Assembly: GCA_038502055.1 (NCBI GenBank) | Contig: JAXRKN010000036.1 | Coordinates: 4,216,001-4,280,000 of the forward strand | Direction: 5' to 3' | From: Tanytarsus gracilentus | Lineage: Eukaryota; Arthropoda; Insecta; Diptera; Chironomidae | Length of the DNA: 64,000 bases | In this document: in pieces, positions 22,870-34,250 of the stretch | Layout: every line of letters starts with the position of its first letter | Numbering within the stretch: position 1 is the first letter of the stretch | Translations under genes and position numbers: made by a program | The notes under the pieces: model-generated | Database searches by the model: none | Seen by the model: only the letters and a program-made list of their open reading frames with translations | Told to the model about the DNA's origin: nothing

Positions 22870-25800
22870 GCAAAACATATAAGCCGAACACTTTACATCA
22901 TCACTAGATTCTAATTAGCTTTATTTTTTTATGAAAATCAATTTGTGCAACAATTTAATTAGTAATAGAGAAGTTTTTTATTTGTCAAGATTACACAAGT
23001 CCATGATTAAAGATTTACAATAAACATTCTAAGTAAAGCTTTTATGTTTAAAGTTTAATAACTAAACTTTCAGGATATCATCAACGAATTAGTCTGAAAT
23101 TCAAATCAGCCGCTAAAGTGCTCCATCTTTTGGAAATGTTTAATATTTTTGTACCACATTTTCAAATGGTTGCAAATTCATACGTTAGATCGTGTCTTCA
23201 GTATTAATATTTGAGTAAAAATTATTGATTAAGTTTGAGTTTCCATTAATTTTAATTTATTTACGGGTTTAAAATTTTTATTTTGCAACAATATTATTTT
23301 TTTGACATAGAAATCCATTTTATAAATTTTTCATGAATTTTTTATTGTCACTTTAATGTAAATTGAAATTTTTGATCTTTCAATCTTATTTTTGCACCTC
23401 TATTTTCCAAAAGTTAATTAAATATCTCAAACACTCAACAGCCTCGATAGATTTTCTCCCCTTTTTTCTCTCTATTTCCTGCTAATCCTGAAATTTAATT
23501 AACATTCACGCTCATAAATAATGATTAAAGTCTATGAAATTCACCAGATGATGTCAATCAACAGAAGGATTATTTAGTAACCGCAAAAAAAGAGCACTCA
23601 ACATGCAATATCATTAATTGAGTAAACATACTAAGAAGGTATATAAAATCCCTTTCGATTTGCAAAAGTCTCGCTTCGAGTTCTTTTTTTGCCTCCGTAC
23701 TCTGCAAATTCAATTAATTTTTTTCCCTCTTGGTGTGTTCTGTAAATAATTTCACGCCATCCCTCACTTTCACTTGGAATCGTGTCTCGTGAGCTGGGGA
23801 AAAATCAACATTTAATAATGAAATCATTGATAGTGATGAAAAATTTAAACGACAACAAAATTAATGAAAAATGTGAGCGAGAAATTTTACCCCAAATCAT
23901 CAATTTTATGTGTCCGCCCACAATCGAAAATTCGAAATTCACAAACTCTGTTATTTATAAGATCGAAGGTCATTTTCACATCTCCTAAATCTACTCCAGT
24001 AACACTTTTTCATGTCCTTTTGCACATTCGAAACACTTTCGAGTGTCTTCGATTGTAATTTATGTCGATTTTATACTTTTTATCGAATTGGTGAGCTGAA
24101 AGAGATTTTATTTTATTTTCTGAATCGTCATCACATTTAAGACTATTTTTTTGTTGTAGGGATGAAAATTGAATCAGTCATGATAGGATTAAAAGTCGAA
24201 TTTTTTGGGGGTTTTCAGCTTTATTTAAATTAAATTTTTCATATAATTTTTATAAAGATTTCTCAAAATTTTTTGGGTTCTTATTTTGAGAATTCCTGTC
24301 CGTAATGTTAAGAAAAAAATAAACTTAAAAGTAAAGTTTTAAGACCTAAATCAATGGATTTGCTAGGTACTTAAATTAAACAAATCTGCAAACCTTTTAT
24401 AAAAAAAATTTTCTGTATCTGTATTCAAATAAATTAGTTTGAATTTTTCTCATTTATCAATTGGTCTTCAATCGATTTTAAATTTCCAAACTAATCCATA
24501 AAAATGAGGATGTGACAATTTTTCTAGCTATTGATGAAATAAATCAAATGGTTTTTGAACTGTTTAAGATAAAAATGTATTGTTAAGTTTGACTCCATTT
24601 AATTATATTAATATAGTAAATAAAAATTATTAATTTTTCTCAACTATAAAAATTCCTTCAACTTGTTGCTTTATATATTTTTTTCACAAATCCTTGCCAG
24701 CGAAAATATATTTTTCTCCCTTTATCCAAATCCTGCTGTGCCATCAACAATTGTTAATAAATGTGCTACATTTAAAGCTCCAAAAATTCCTTTCTGGCCA
24801 ACTTGTTGAAAATCTTTCCTTAAAATTTCTCCCTCGAGAAAATCCGAGTTGACATAAATTCAAATCCAAAGTGCTCTTGCGAGAGTTTAGACATGAAAAA
24901 TTCATTTTTGTTTTATTTCACTCAAAATTTTTTAAGGGATGACTTTTGTGAGGGTGAGTAGTGAAAATTTTATGAAGGCATGACCCTTATTGAGCTGTAG
25001 AAAAAATCAAATTATTAAAAAATTCAATTTCAACTTTTTAGATCAAAAAGTTTTTTTTCCTATTTTACATTCGAGAACTTCTGAAATCTCCGAAGAACAT
25101 TAAAAAACTTTTTTCACTCTTTTAAATATTAGTTGAGAGCTATTTTCATTGTTTCGTTAGTTTAAAAGCTTTTTTTTGCATTCCACTCACTTTTTATGCC
25201 TTTCAGATTTAATGGAAACATTTTTCACTTTGATGCTTCACTCTCATGGTTTTTTTGTACCTTTTCTGAGTGACATCAGAGTGGATGGAAAACATTGAGA
25301 TTTATTAATTTAATTTTTGTAAGCAAAGATTCCAAGGAATGAGCATTTTCGAAAATTATTCAAATATATTTTGTGGATCAGCTCTAGCTTCGAAAACTTC
25401 CATACTATGATGTCGTTATTGTGTGTAGGTCGATACAAAAGGCCACGAGAGCTAATTGACAATCTGAGAAAACTTCAAAAGCGAAAATGCACTTTTGTGT
25501 TCAACGACAACATGCTTTTTACCACGAGCGGATTCAATGAAGTCCTTTGGCAGCGACTTCATTACTTTTTGTGTTCAAGCGAAAGAAGAAAAAAATTCAT
25601 GTTCACATTTTTTTTTCTTTGATGACAAAAGAGAATGAAAGTTGTTGCCAATGTCATAAAGTCACAACACAAAGCAGCAGCCATAATTCATATTGTGAAC
25701 GAGAAAAAAAGGATTTAAGAATGTTTGATGTACTCTTCACGCTACTCATAGCTTCATAGCTGCTGCATGTTCAGGTCAGCTTATGAGAAAGGAAATTGAA

Positions 25801-27614
25801 AAACTTTTCTTCTTCGTCATCTTGCGGCATCTCGAGGCAACCCCATCAGAATTTTTAATATTAAAGTCAAAAATATGGAGAATAAAATTAAAAGAGTCAC
25901 GGTTGCATGGCATGACAAGCATCTCAATAAAGCTCTTCAATCAGGTTAAAGAAAAATTTTATTCAACGTCATGGGTTGAAAGGGAAAATATTTTTTTTGC
26001 AATAATAAAAGTAAAATTTGCTTGTTGATGTATTAACGAAAATATTGATTTGCGAGTAAAGTCAACAAGGTATGAAATATTGAAGAATTATTTTTTGAAC
26101 AGCCAATTATTAAATTTGAGTTTTTTTTTGAGAATTTAACAATAAAAAATATATAATAATTTTTTAAAATATTACTTTCCCTTGCGAGTTAAACATCTAT
26201 AAATTATATTGAATTTTTCTTCTTCTTGGAATTTAGAAAATTGCGTATGGAATTCGCAAAAACATTTTAATATTATAGACTCGACTTTTTTTATTTTCCA
26301 CATGAACTCGAAAGGGAAACGAAGAAGATGATTTTACGTCTACATGCGTGAGTGTATACGGGAGGGCAAATTAAAATATAAATCAAAATTTCGACTGCCA
26401 AGATATTTTATCATCAAATGCGTTCCTTCCCTCCCAAACGTGCTCACAGACATGCTTATTCACTCGTTTATGGCTTCGAAAATGAGCTCAAATCTCCTCC
26501 TGTCTTGCACTGATTTGCCGCAATTTTTTATTGTTTTTCTTTCACCCCGTCGGTATGAGGAAATGAAAGAAACACGAACCCCTCCATTATTTATCTCTGA
26601 ATGCTTCATATCACATGTATGATGATGCTCTTTTATCTTAACATGTATATATAAAAACGCATTTCACCACCACCATTTTTTGTGTTGTTAAAAGGGAAAT
26701 AAAAACATAGAAAATTGTTATTAAAAACTCACTTCTTTTTTTTGCTTTGTTGGTAAATTTATAAAATATCCTTAAACTACATTTGTATTAAAATTCTTTC
26801 ATAAAATTTTAAAGGTTTCATAATGGCCGTTTAAATTTATATTATTGCAAGTTTGAAAATTCAAAAACAACTTATCCGACCTGCTTTTAATCAAATTATG
26901 ACTATTTATAAAAATTTCAATAACCCTTTAACACATTTACAAGCGAGTTGAATGAAAAATTCTATTAGTGTAGAAATTTAATGTCTTTTAAAAGAAAAGA
27001 AAAATCAGCAAAATTTTGTTATATAATTCTTTATATCCAAGTGGATGTAAAACCTCTCTCTTAGTTTGCCGGGATGAAATCTCCTCAGCAACAAAATTGC
27101 CTTTTACCACATCAGAGGAGAGTAAGAAAATTATATTAACCATATTTTTTACAGATATGGTTATGATAAAGGTAAAGGCTGATGCTAAAAAGCACTTTTG
27201 GCAATTTAATTAAAAAATCTCTTTTAATTTTTAATGAAATTTTTTCATCCCTTTTTTTTGATTAAAATTTTTATGATATGATGATCAAAATATTTTTCTT
27301 AGTAAAAATAGGAGAAAAAAAATTCAATAAAACTAATTTTAAATGACATGAAAGAGTTTTGTGAAAATAAATTTGTCATTTCCTTTTGAGAAATAAAAAT
27401 GATGACTCGGGGTGCCGAAGAAAAATATTCAGCTCATGTTGAAGAAAGCAATTTCCTTGGGTTTAGATTCTTTGGTCAAAGGATAATCGCATCATCAATT
27501 GCCTTCTTTTGTGCTCAACAAATGTCATAAATTGCATTTTTCATGCTTACGGATATTGCGCAATGTAATTTCATGTCTTAAATTAAATTTTTAAAAATAT
27601 TGTCTGGATTTTTT
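22870..27614. other. 4.7-kb convergent intergenic region without supported genes
   Basis: Lies between the 3' ends of nod and of the TAZ-DM-DM9-RING gene. Several short frames (such as 25371-25622 and 26344-26622) show no family features or splice support. A TATA box at 23640-23648 is the only promoter-like signal noted. Confidence 0.5.
23640..23648 (+). promoter_or_regulatory. Orphan TATA box
   Basis: TATATAAAA, preceded by AAGG and followed by a C-bearing stretch of normal spacing for initiation near 23670. A short frame (ATG 23818, 56 codons, ending at 23988) lies downstream but has no recognisable domain. Confidence 0.3.
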
Positions 27615-29306
27615 TTACGCGAAATGAATTTTTTTTGCTCCATAACACTCGCGTGTGCAAATAACGCAGTTAACTTTTCCATTTTTGTTTCTTTTTTCAT
27701 TAATAAGAGCAATGCAGTCATAACAAAGGCAAGCATGACAACATTCGATGAAGATTCCAACTATTGGCGCTTCTTCAAAGCAAACTGAACACTGATGAAG
27801 TGGTGCGACTAAAATAAAATTTTCCATTAATTCAATTTTATTAAAGTAAATTTAAATTTTACTTGAATCTGAGCTCTTTCCACCTGACTCTCTAACAAGA
27901 ATGTCAAACGAGCTTTTCGACAGTTCTTTTCCATTAAGACTTGCATAAAGCACTCCATCAACTGTCACTCCGCCAACCAAAACAGTCTCTTCGTGAAATG
28001 CTTTTCCGATAAAAAGATTTCCTCCATCGCTCAAGAGACCTCCGAAAACGGCATTTTTTGGAATGACACCATCATCAACTTTTTTCCATAGATATCCAGT
28101 GTCAATCAGCATTTCGCCATTTGGTAATTTATATTCAAAATTATTTATTGAGGCTGTGAAAAGTTGATGTTTGATGCTCAGCTTTGCTGGCAGCAATTGT
28201 GTTCCACAATAAGCTCTTAAAATGATTAAAATTCACTTTAACAATTTATAAATGTTTCAGATTTAATTTTAACCTTCCAACATAGATTGCATGTTCTTCC
28301 TTATCTTTTCCCGCATAAACGAGTGCACTTTCGATAATTTTGGCGTCAAATTTTTTCCAAACATTGCCTTTCAAAAATTATTAAATATTGTTAAACAAAT
28401 TTTTAGCATTATAATGCATTACAGAATTAATAAATTACCATTTTCATGGACGGTGTCGTTCGATTCTTCTTCGCTCACTTTCAAGTCATCTTTTATAGTT
28501 TTTGGATGTTTTAGGGGAGACTCAATTCCATTTGGAGTAAAATTTTTTAAATATTCATTTTGCATCCTTTCGCGAATTCGTTTGTCTGCAGTTCGCTTGC
28601 TTCTAATCTCACGTGATTGAGTTATAACTTTACATTTTTCACATTGGCAAAAAACATATGGACACATATCTTTGTGTCGTCGTATGTCAACCTTTAAACC
28701 ATGAATGTTGCATTTAGCGCAGTTCCTGGAATTTGATGTTGAGTTGGCAGAAGCTGCAACTGAAGTCATTGTAGATGTTGGTGATGGATACACGTGATTT
28801 TGCAGCATTCTGTAAGGCTGTTGATCAACAAGCCACGGTCTAACAACATTTAGATTCATTTGAGAGGTTTTATTTTCTGCTAAATTTTGCCACGGTAACG
28901 GGGTTGGACTTTCAAGATGTCTGTCATAATTCGCATCAACATTTGGCAAATTTGCACATAAAACACAATTATTTTTTTCGCAATCTGCTTCATGTTTCAA
29001 AAGCTTTCGAGTCAATTTACATGATGAAGAATTACAAAAAAAAATTCCTTGTGCGTCACAATTTGGAATATGAAATTTCGTAATTTGTTGAAATTTAATA
29101 CAATTTTCAATTCTACAGAGAGCATTGGAACATTTTTTAGTGTGTTGAATTAAGGAGAGTTTCTTTCTTAGATCTACTAATTCCAAATGACTATTGAAAA
29201 TCAAATCGGCTTGATTTGTCTTTAGAAGTTGATCATCATTCCTAATTTTATTGCCTTCGTGGCAGTAAGAATAATCAAAATCACTCAAATCGATGATTTC
29301 TGACAT
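27615..29306 (-). CDS. TAZ zinc finger - DM domain - two DM9 repeats - RING protein, predicted E3 ligase of novel architecture
   Basis: Four exons (29306-28439, 28367-28274, 28215-27863, 27808-27615) join in phase to 502 residues. (1) TAZ zinc finger, residues 46-118: three HCCC sites H55/C59/C64/C69, H79/C83/C91/C96 and H105/C109/C114/C117. (2) DM (doublesex/mab-3) domain, 195-250: C196, C199, H202, H211, C215, C220, C222, C225, exactly the intertwined zinc spacing of Doublesex, with QCEKC and a basic recognition tail. (3) Two DM9 repeats, about 292-360 and 364-430 (WKKVDDGVIPKNAVFGGLL, LFIGKAF). (4) C-terminal C3HC4 RING, 445-489 (CSVC, then CCHACLCYDC, then CVIC). DM domains bind DNA, TAZ domains bind transactivators, DM9 modules occur in insect immune and lectin-like proteins, RINGs recruit E2 enzymes. 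A nuclear DNA-bound ubiquitin ligase is inferred only. The main doubt is whether exon 1 truly joins exon 2; donor, acceptor and phase all fit, and the downstream exons have no good start of their own. Confidence 0.78.
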
Positions 29307-30011
29307 TATAATGTAAAATTTTCAATTTTTATCATCAATATTGTGTCATTCACTTTTCTCAAGAATTTTGCTGATTAGTCACACACATTTTAACTGATGA
29401 CACATATTTTTTTAAAGTCCAACTTGAATTATTTAAGTTCTTGCTATAGGAGGATCTTTTTAAAAGAAATTACATAATTTCCTAATTTCATCAAATTTAA
29501 TCGGCTAAAATTTTCTTCGTTCTTCTTCTCAGCTTGAGGGTTACACAAAGACTAAGCTGCCTAGATTTTTTTTAATAATTTCACCATCAATTTTTTTTAT
29601 TGATTATTTGAAGATGTATTGAACTTGTAAAACATGAGTGGAATAATTACTAACAAATGACGTTGGTGAAACAAATTCTTATTTGTGCTTCCTGGAATTC
29701 TTACAACACTTTATGGAAAATGTCCTGAAAATTTAAATTTAAATTCTCTTTTTAATTTCCTTCCCGTAAATTAACACAACATTTTATTTTCCAACTTACT
29801 ATTACATTAAATAAACTGTTCATGTATGATGTAATTTGAGTGCAAGTTTTTTCAATGTATTTAATGAATGCAATGGTGCAAGAAAGTATTATCAGTCAAT
29901 TTTTAATTATTTATTTTTGGCATTCTCATCATCTGGTTGTGTATCGTCGTGCGATTCACATTCACTCAATCGGATTCGTTCAGCTTTTTCACCCTATTTT
30001 TGTGAAAAATA
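29307..30011. other. Intergenic region upstream of the TAZ-DM-DM9-RING gene
   Basis: About 0.7 kb between that start codon and the stop of TMEM120, both genes reading leftwards. It holds the TMEM120 3' UTR and the promoter of the next gene. The frame at 29836-30114 overlaps the TMEM120 3' end and is not supported. Confidence 0.45.
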
Positions 30012-31661
30012 TTATGACGATAATTTGTTTAAATTAAATATTAAAAATTTTAAACTTCCAACCTTTATTTGTTGTCGAATTATCATTGCCCTTGACATAC
30101 TCTTTAATCGGTAGCTCTCTTTTAATTTGCCATGGAGCTTTTGTGGAATCACCATCGACGTTGTCCAAGTGTTGCCGACAAAAAGCATAAAGAACAAAAT
30201 ACTTAGCACGGACACTTGCCATGGTGCATCAGGGAGCTTTGATATTTGATAAAGTCGATAGCTGTTGTAGGCTTGAAAAACATAACCACCGAAGAGAAAT
30301 GGCAACAAGAATGTTAATCCCTTCCACATCCACGAGTGGAATCCTTCAATCGTAATATCCATGTCATGCCGTTCACCTAACGCCTTTAACCTGTACAATA
30401 CTCCACGCTGATAAGCAAACTGAAGATATTGAATGACACCTGTAAATTAAATTTTTAATAATTATTTGAGTTTAATTAAAGATTTTCATTCGACTTACTT
30501 ATGTAAACATTGAAGTACATAAATTGTGACCTAAATAGTTGCCAAATTTCGCCCTGAGGCCAAATAAGCAAAACACCCGCACATGCAGTCGAAATGAAGT
30601 GATGAAGTCGCCACCATCCTTTGATTCGCGAGCCATTGACTTTTAAAATCGACTCACGAATTGTGAGGGTGCAATAATACCATACGAGAAGAAACATGAA
30701 TGCAAGCTCGAGTGCGCGATAATTAAAAACCAAATTGACCAGTGCCATGGACAATCCAATAATGTTGAGGATGAGCTTAAACTTCTCGTAGTCATCTTTA
30801 TAACGGACTTTTTCAGCACGGTTAAGAATTGAAACATTCACATTACCGAGGATTATCTGGCAAAATAAGTTAGATGTATTGAAAATTTAAAAATTTACCG
30901 TTGAGAATTTTAACTTGACTTGAAATTTTATGAAGGTTCAAAAATAAACTCACCTTCAAGTACATGCTATTCTTTTGCGGTAAACTCTGTTCGATTTCAT
31001 ACAATTGCGCCTTTCTTTTCAGCATATTCGTCTCCAACTCATCAATTTTCGTGTGGTCATCGCCACTCAATTTCGCCTGCTTTTGAGCTCTATGTTTACG
31101 TAAAAAAGAAAAAAATAATGTTATTGAATGCGAAAATAATCATTAATTTAAAAGTTGTTGTGTAAGAAAGTGTGTTAAGCTTTATGTCATCATCATCGTC
31201 GATAAAGTAAAGCTCTTACAAATTATCTGATAGCCGAGGCATTTCTGTTCAAACTGGAATAACCATTTTTGGACGACGAGACTGCCGTCATCATGAAATA
31301 ACTGAGATTTTTATCATAATCTAGTGTGATTACCTAGTTAGATTTATCGTGTTGCTATTTTCAAGCTCGCGGTCAAAGTCATTAAATTTTGTTTTTAAAA
31401 TTGTTCGATTCGGTCATTGGAACTTACTTTATACTTTTCGTTAGCTGAATGATTCGATAGCGCTGATGTGAAATGTCTTTTGAACAATTTTTTTGCATTT
31501 CTTCGAGTCCATCAAGCAGCTCCAAATAATTTTTATTAACATTCTAAATTTAAAAATTAGTATTTTGCATTTCGGATTATTTCGTTTGATTTTACCTCAA
31601 GGTTTTTGTATTCATCGGCAAGCTCATTCCACTCCCGAAGCAGATTGTCTATTTCCGACAT
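30012..31661 (-). CDS. TMEM120 (TACAN/NET29 family) membrane protein
   Basis: Five exons (31661-31596, 31543-31428, 31089-30954, 30856-30499, 30439-30012) give 367 residues; human TMEM120A has 343. An N-terminal coiled coil (MSEIDNLLREWNELADEYKN through about residue 100) is followed by six predicted membrane segments. Signature stretches are YTLTIRE-like CTLTIRESILKVNGSRIKGW, WRLHHFISTACAGVLLIWP, FAYQRGVLYRLKALGERHDM and TIEGFHSWMWKGLTFLLPFL. The family sits in the nuclear envelope/ER, resembles the fatty-acid elongase ELOVL fold, binds coenzyme A and promotes fat-cell differentiation; a proposed mechanosensitive channel role is disputed. The last 16 residues after RQQIK are not conserved, so the true C-terminus could differ. 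Confidence 0.88.
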
Positions 31662-31750
31662 TTTAAATGCCAAATTATAATAAATACTTTAACTTAATTC
31701 CTAAAATGTTTTCTTTTTAAATTGGAAAACAGAAAAACAACAAAATTTAA

Positions 31751-31808
31751 GCGTAGCCCTCGAGGGGAAATATTCACTATTCGAGCGTAGCTTTCGAGGG
31801 GAAATATT
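31751..31808. repeat. Direct 24-bp repeat containing a near-palindrome, just upstream of TMEM120
   Basis: GCGTAGCCCTCGAGGGGAAA plus TATT (31751-31774) recurs at 31785-31808 with two changes, 34 bp apart. Each copy has a TCGAGGGG core; the first is the near-palindrome CCCTCGAGGGG. It lies 90-150 bp ahead of the TMEM120 start codon, so it could be a pair of binding sites. Confidence 0.55.
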
Positions 31809-31934
31809 GAAATATTTCTGTAACGTATTATTTTAATTGAGTGTGATTAAGATAATTAAAATTATACGATTTTAAAAAAGCTATTTTAATAACGTCTAAA
31901 ATTGTCTTTGCACCATTAAAAATTTATTTCGAGT

Positions 31935-34250
31935 TTAACGGTCGCCACCACATGTTGCCTTGAGCAAATTCATAAAAGGTGCTTCAACCATTAAATATAA
32001 AATAAATGCTAAAATGAGGGATAAAATTATATCTATGCATAGAACTTGTAGTAGCCAAAGCAGGTCATATGGATATGGCGTTTTCATATTAACAACAGAG
32101 AGCAGAACGTTTAAATAGTGCACTGTAAAATTATTAAATTAAAAATTAGTAATAATTGTTTGTAATTATCTCACCCAAATATATACTCAGACACATTTTT
32201 GCAAGGGGTTGCCAAAATCGATGTTCTAAAAAATTTCGTAAAATTCCACCCGACTTCAAGTGATGACATGAAAAAATTATCCAAGCTATAAAAATCGCCC
32301 AAACTACCCGATGAGTCGCTTCGAAAAATGCATCGAAAAATTCTTCCTTCTCAAAATCTCGAACATATTCAAAAATGAATACTAAAGCTGTCAAAGTTGT
32401 CCACATAAAATATTTTGTTTTCTACAAATCTAAATTAGGTTAAAATAATTTAAATTTAAATTGCTCACAGCTTTCCAAAAGTGAATTTTAGATGTGTTCA
32501 TAACATAGCCGATAACGATACCAACAAACCATGGCGAAAAGCGATAATGTGTTTGGTAATAAAATTCTTCATTCACCCTCAAATAGCTACAAGGCATATA
32601 TTTTCATTTAATTTTGAGAAAATCTCATATATGAGAGCATGCACCTACAAATACTTGAGGATGAAAATGTTAATCTGTCCCACGAGGACAATAAATGCGA
32701 TAATTTTGAGGAAATTCCGGCCTAATTTGAATAAACCGTAAATAATTGAGGGAGAAAAGATAAACAGTTGGAAGTCAACGGATGTGTACCAAGTGTGACG
32801 GAGACACTGTTGAAGATGATTAAGAAAAATTAGACTTTAAGCAGTCTAAAAGTGTCATGGGATAAAAACTTTAACACTTAAAGCCTCACCAGATTTTCAT
32901 GGAAATTTTTCATCAGCAACAAACTCCAAAGCCACGACTCTCGACATTCCCTTTGTTCGTCCTCCAAGTCAGACATTTGTGGTCCGCTAGCAAGTTTCTT
33001 TGGAAATGAAGAAGTGAAGATCATAAAGAGGAAAATGAGTGCTGGTGTGAAGCGCATAAAACGTGATAAGCTGAATTTAAGGAAATTGAATTTTTTTCTA
33101 AAAAGGGTTTGAGAGAAAGTCATTTTTGACAAGAAAAGAATTTTCATTCTCGCCTCACTCATGGAATAATCGAAAGCATTTTCCAGTAACGAGGATTCCA
33201 GAAATAACCATAAATGTGTCCACAACCGAGGTGAACATACGACCGAAGAAGAGGATCACTCTCTCTCCGTAGCTCATCAAAAGTGACATAACATTTGGAT
33301 TTTCAATCATCATATCCATTCGATGTCCAATAATGATCCAAAGTGCTGCTAGAACTTTTATTCCGTTGATGCAATCGATAGAGTCTTCGGATGAAGAAAA
33401 TGTCAGATTCATCAAATTTTCACGAATCGAAAAAGCGATAAAAAGTTTTCTCCAAACATTTGCGGTGGTTTTAGCTTAAAAGTGAAAAATTTATGATAAA
33501 GGTTGACGGGAGGTAATGATTTGTGAGATGCAACAAATCAATTGAAATTGATATCAAAAATTTAAATTTCCTACCCTTGATTGTCATATCATAAAATGTG
33601 CTAAGCGCAACCAGCACAAAAAGCATCACAATCATAAACCTACGAAAACATTTAAACCATTTTGAACTGCAAATAGATCAAAGAAAATATTCATTAACTT
33701 CTCACATGACAAAGTGATCAAGAATCTGTGGTGAATGTTTTTGATTCGTCTGACAGAAAGTTTTGAGGACCACAAAGTTGGTTTCACCCAACAGATGCTT
33801 TGTAAAATTTTCCACCTCAACTAACGAGCACGATGCAGGAAGGCAAATTCCACTTTTAAACATCAACATTTCCTCCTCAAACACAAAACTTTCCTTCAAC
33901 TGCTTATCGAAGCCATCGACGAGGATTGAAGAGTAGGTGACCATGCAGTGTTGACCATGAATTTCGGAAGAATTCAGTTTGCGATTGAAGTTCATGCAAT
34001 CAATGAACTGCCCAAAATTTATATAGCTTTCGGATGTAAATTTCGTTGTGAATTGCGTCCATGATTGAAATACTAAAAAGTTTTAAATTAAATTTGGTTT
34101 ATTCATGTGATGATTTTTTAATTACAAGAAAAATATTCTAGCACATGAACTTAGAATTTTATACAAAAAATATTTCTCACATTTAACAGCCCAAATCTCA
34201 TTCTTCACTAAACTATCTTGGCAATATTTCAAATGATATTCACAAGACAT
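31935..34250 (-). CDS. NRF-6-like membrane acyltransferase (nose resistant to fluoxetine family)
   Basis: Nine exons (34250-34181, 34072-33706, 33639-33575, 33474-33159, 33097-32890, 32806-32649, 32586-32469, 32421-32175, 32122-31935) give 578 residues. The N-terminal NRF domain has the spaced cysteines CEYHLKYC, FGQFIDCMNF, HGQHCMVTYS and GICLPASCS. The acyltransferase-3 part begins DSIDCINGIKVLAALWIIIG with His218 (IGHRMD), then VDTFMVISGILV, RFMRFTPALIFLF, CLRHTWYTSVDFQLFIFSP and YYQTHYRFSPWFVGIVIGYV, with about ten membrane segments and ending VEAPFMNLLK. In C. elegans members act in uptake of lipids and drugs; most insect paralogues are uncharacterised. There is no signal peptide before MSCEYHLKYC, which is unusual for this family; an upstream exon could supply one, although a TATA box at 34345-34353 argues for a start close by. 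Confidence 0.88.

Noticed and set aside
25371..25622. 83-codon frame with mixed composition (RPRELIDNLRKLQKRKCTF)
   Set aside because: Looks more protein-like than its neighbours, but no domain and no splice partners were found.
27852..28196. DM9-RING exons as an independent gene
   Set aside because: No suitable start codon, promoter or out-of-phase acceptor was found; exon phases fit the upstream TAZ-DM exon, so one gene is preferred.
28291..28620. 109-codon plus-strand frame
   Set aside because: Antisense shadow of the TAZ-DM-DM9-RING gene.
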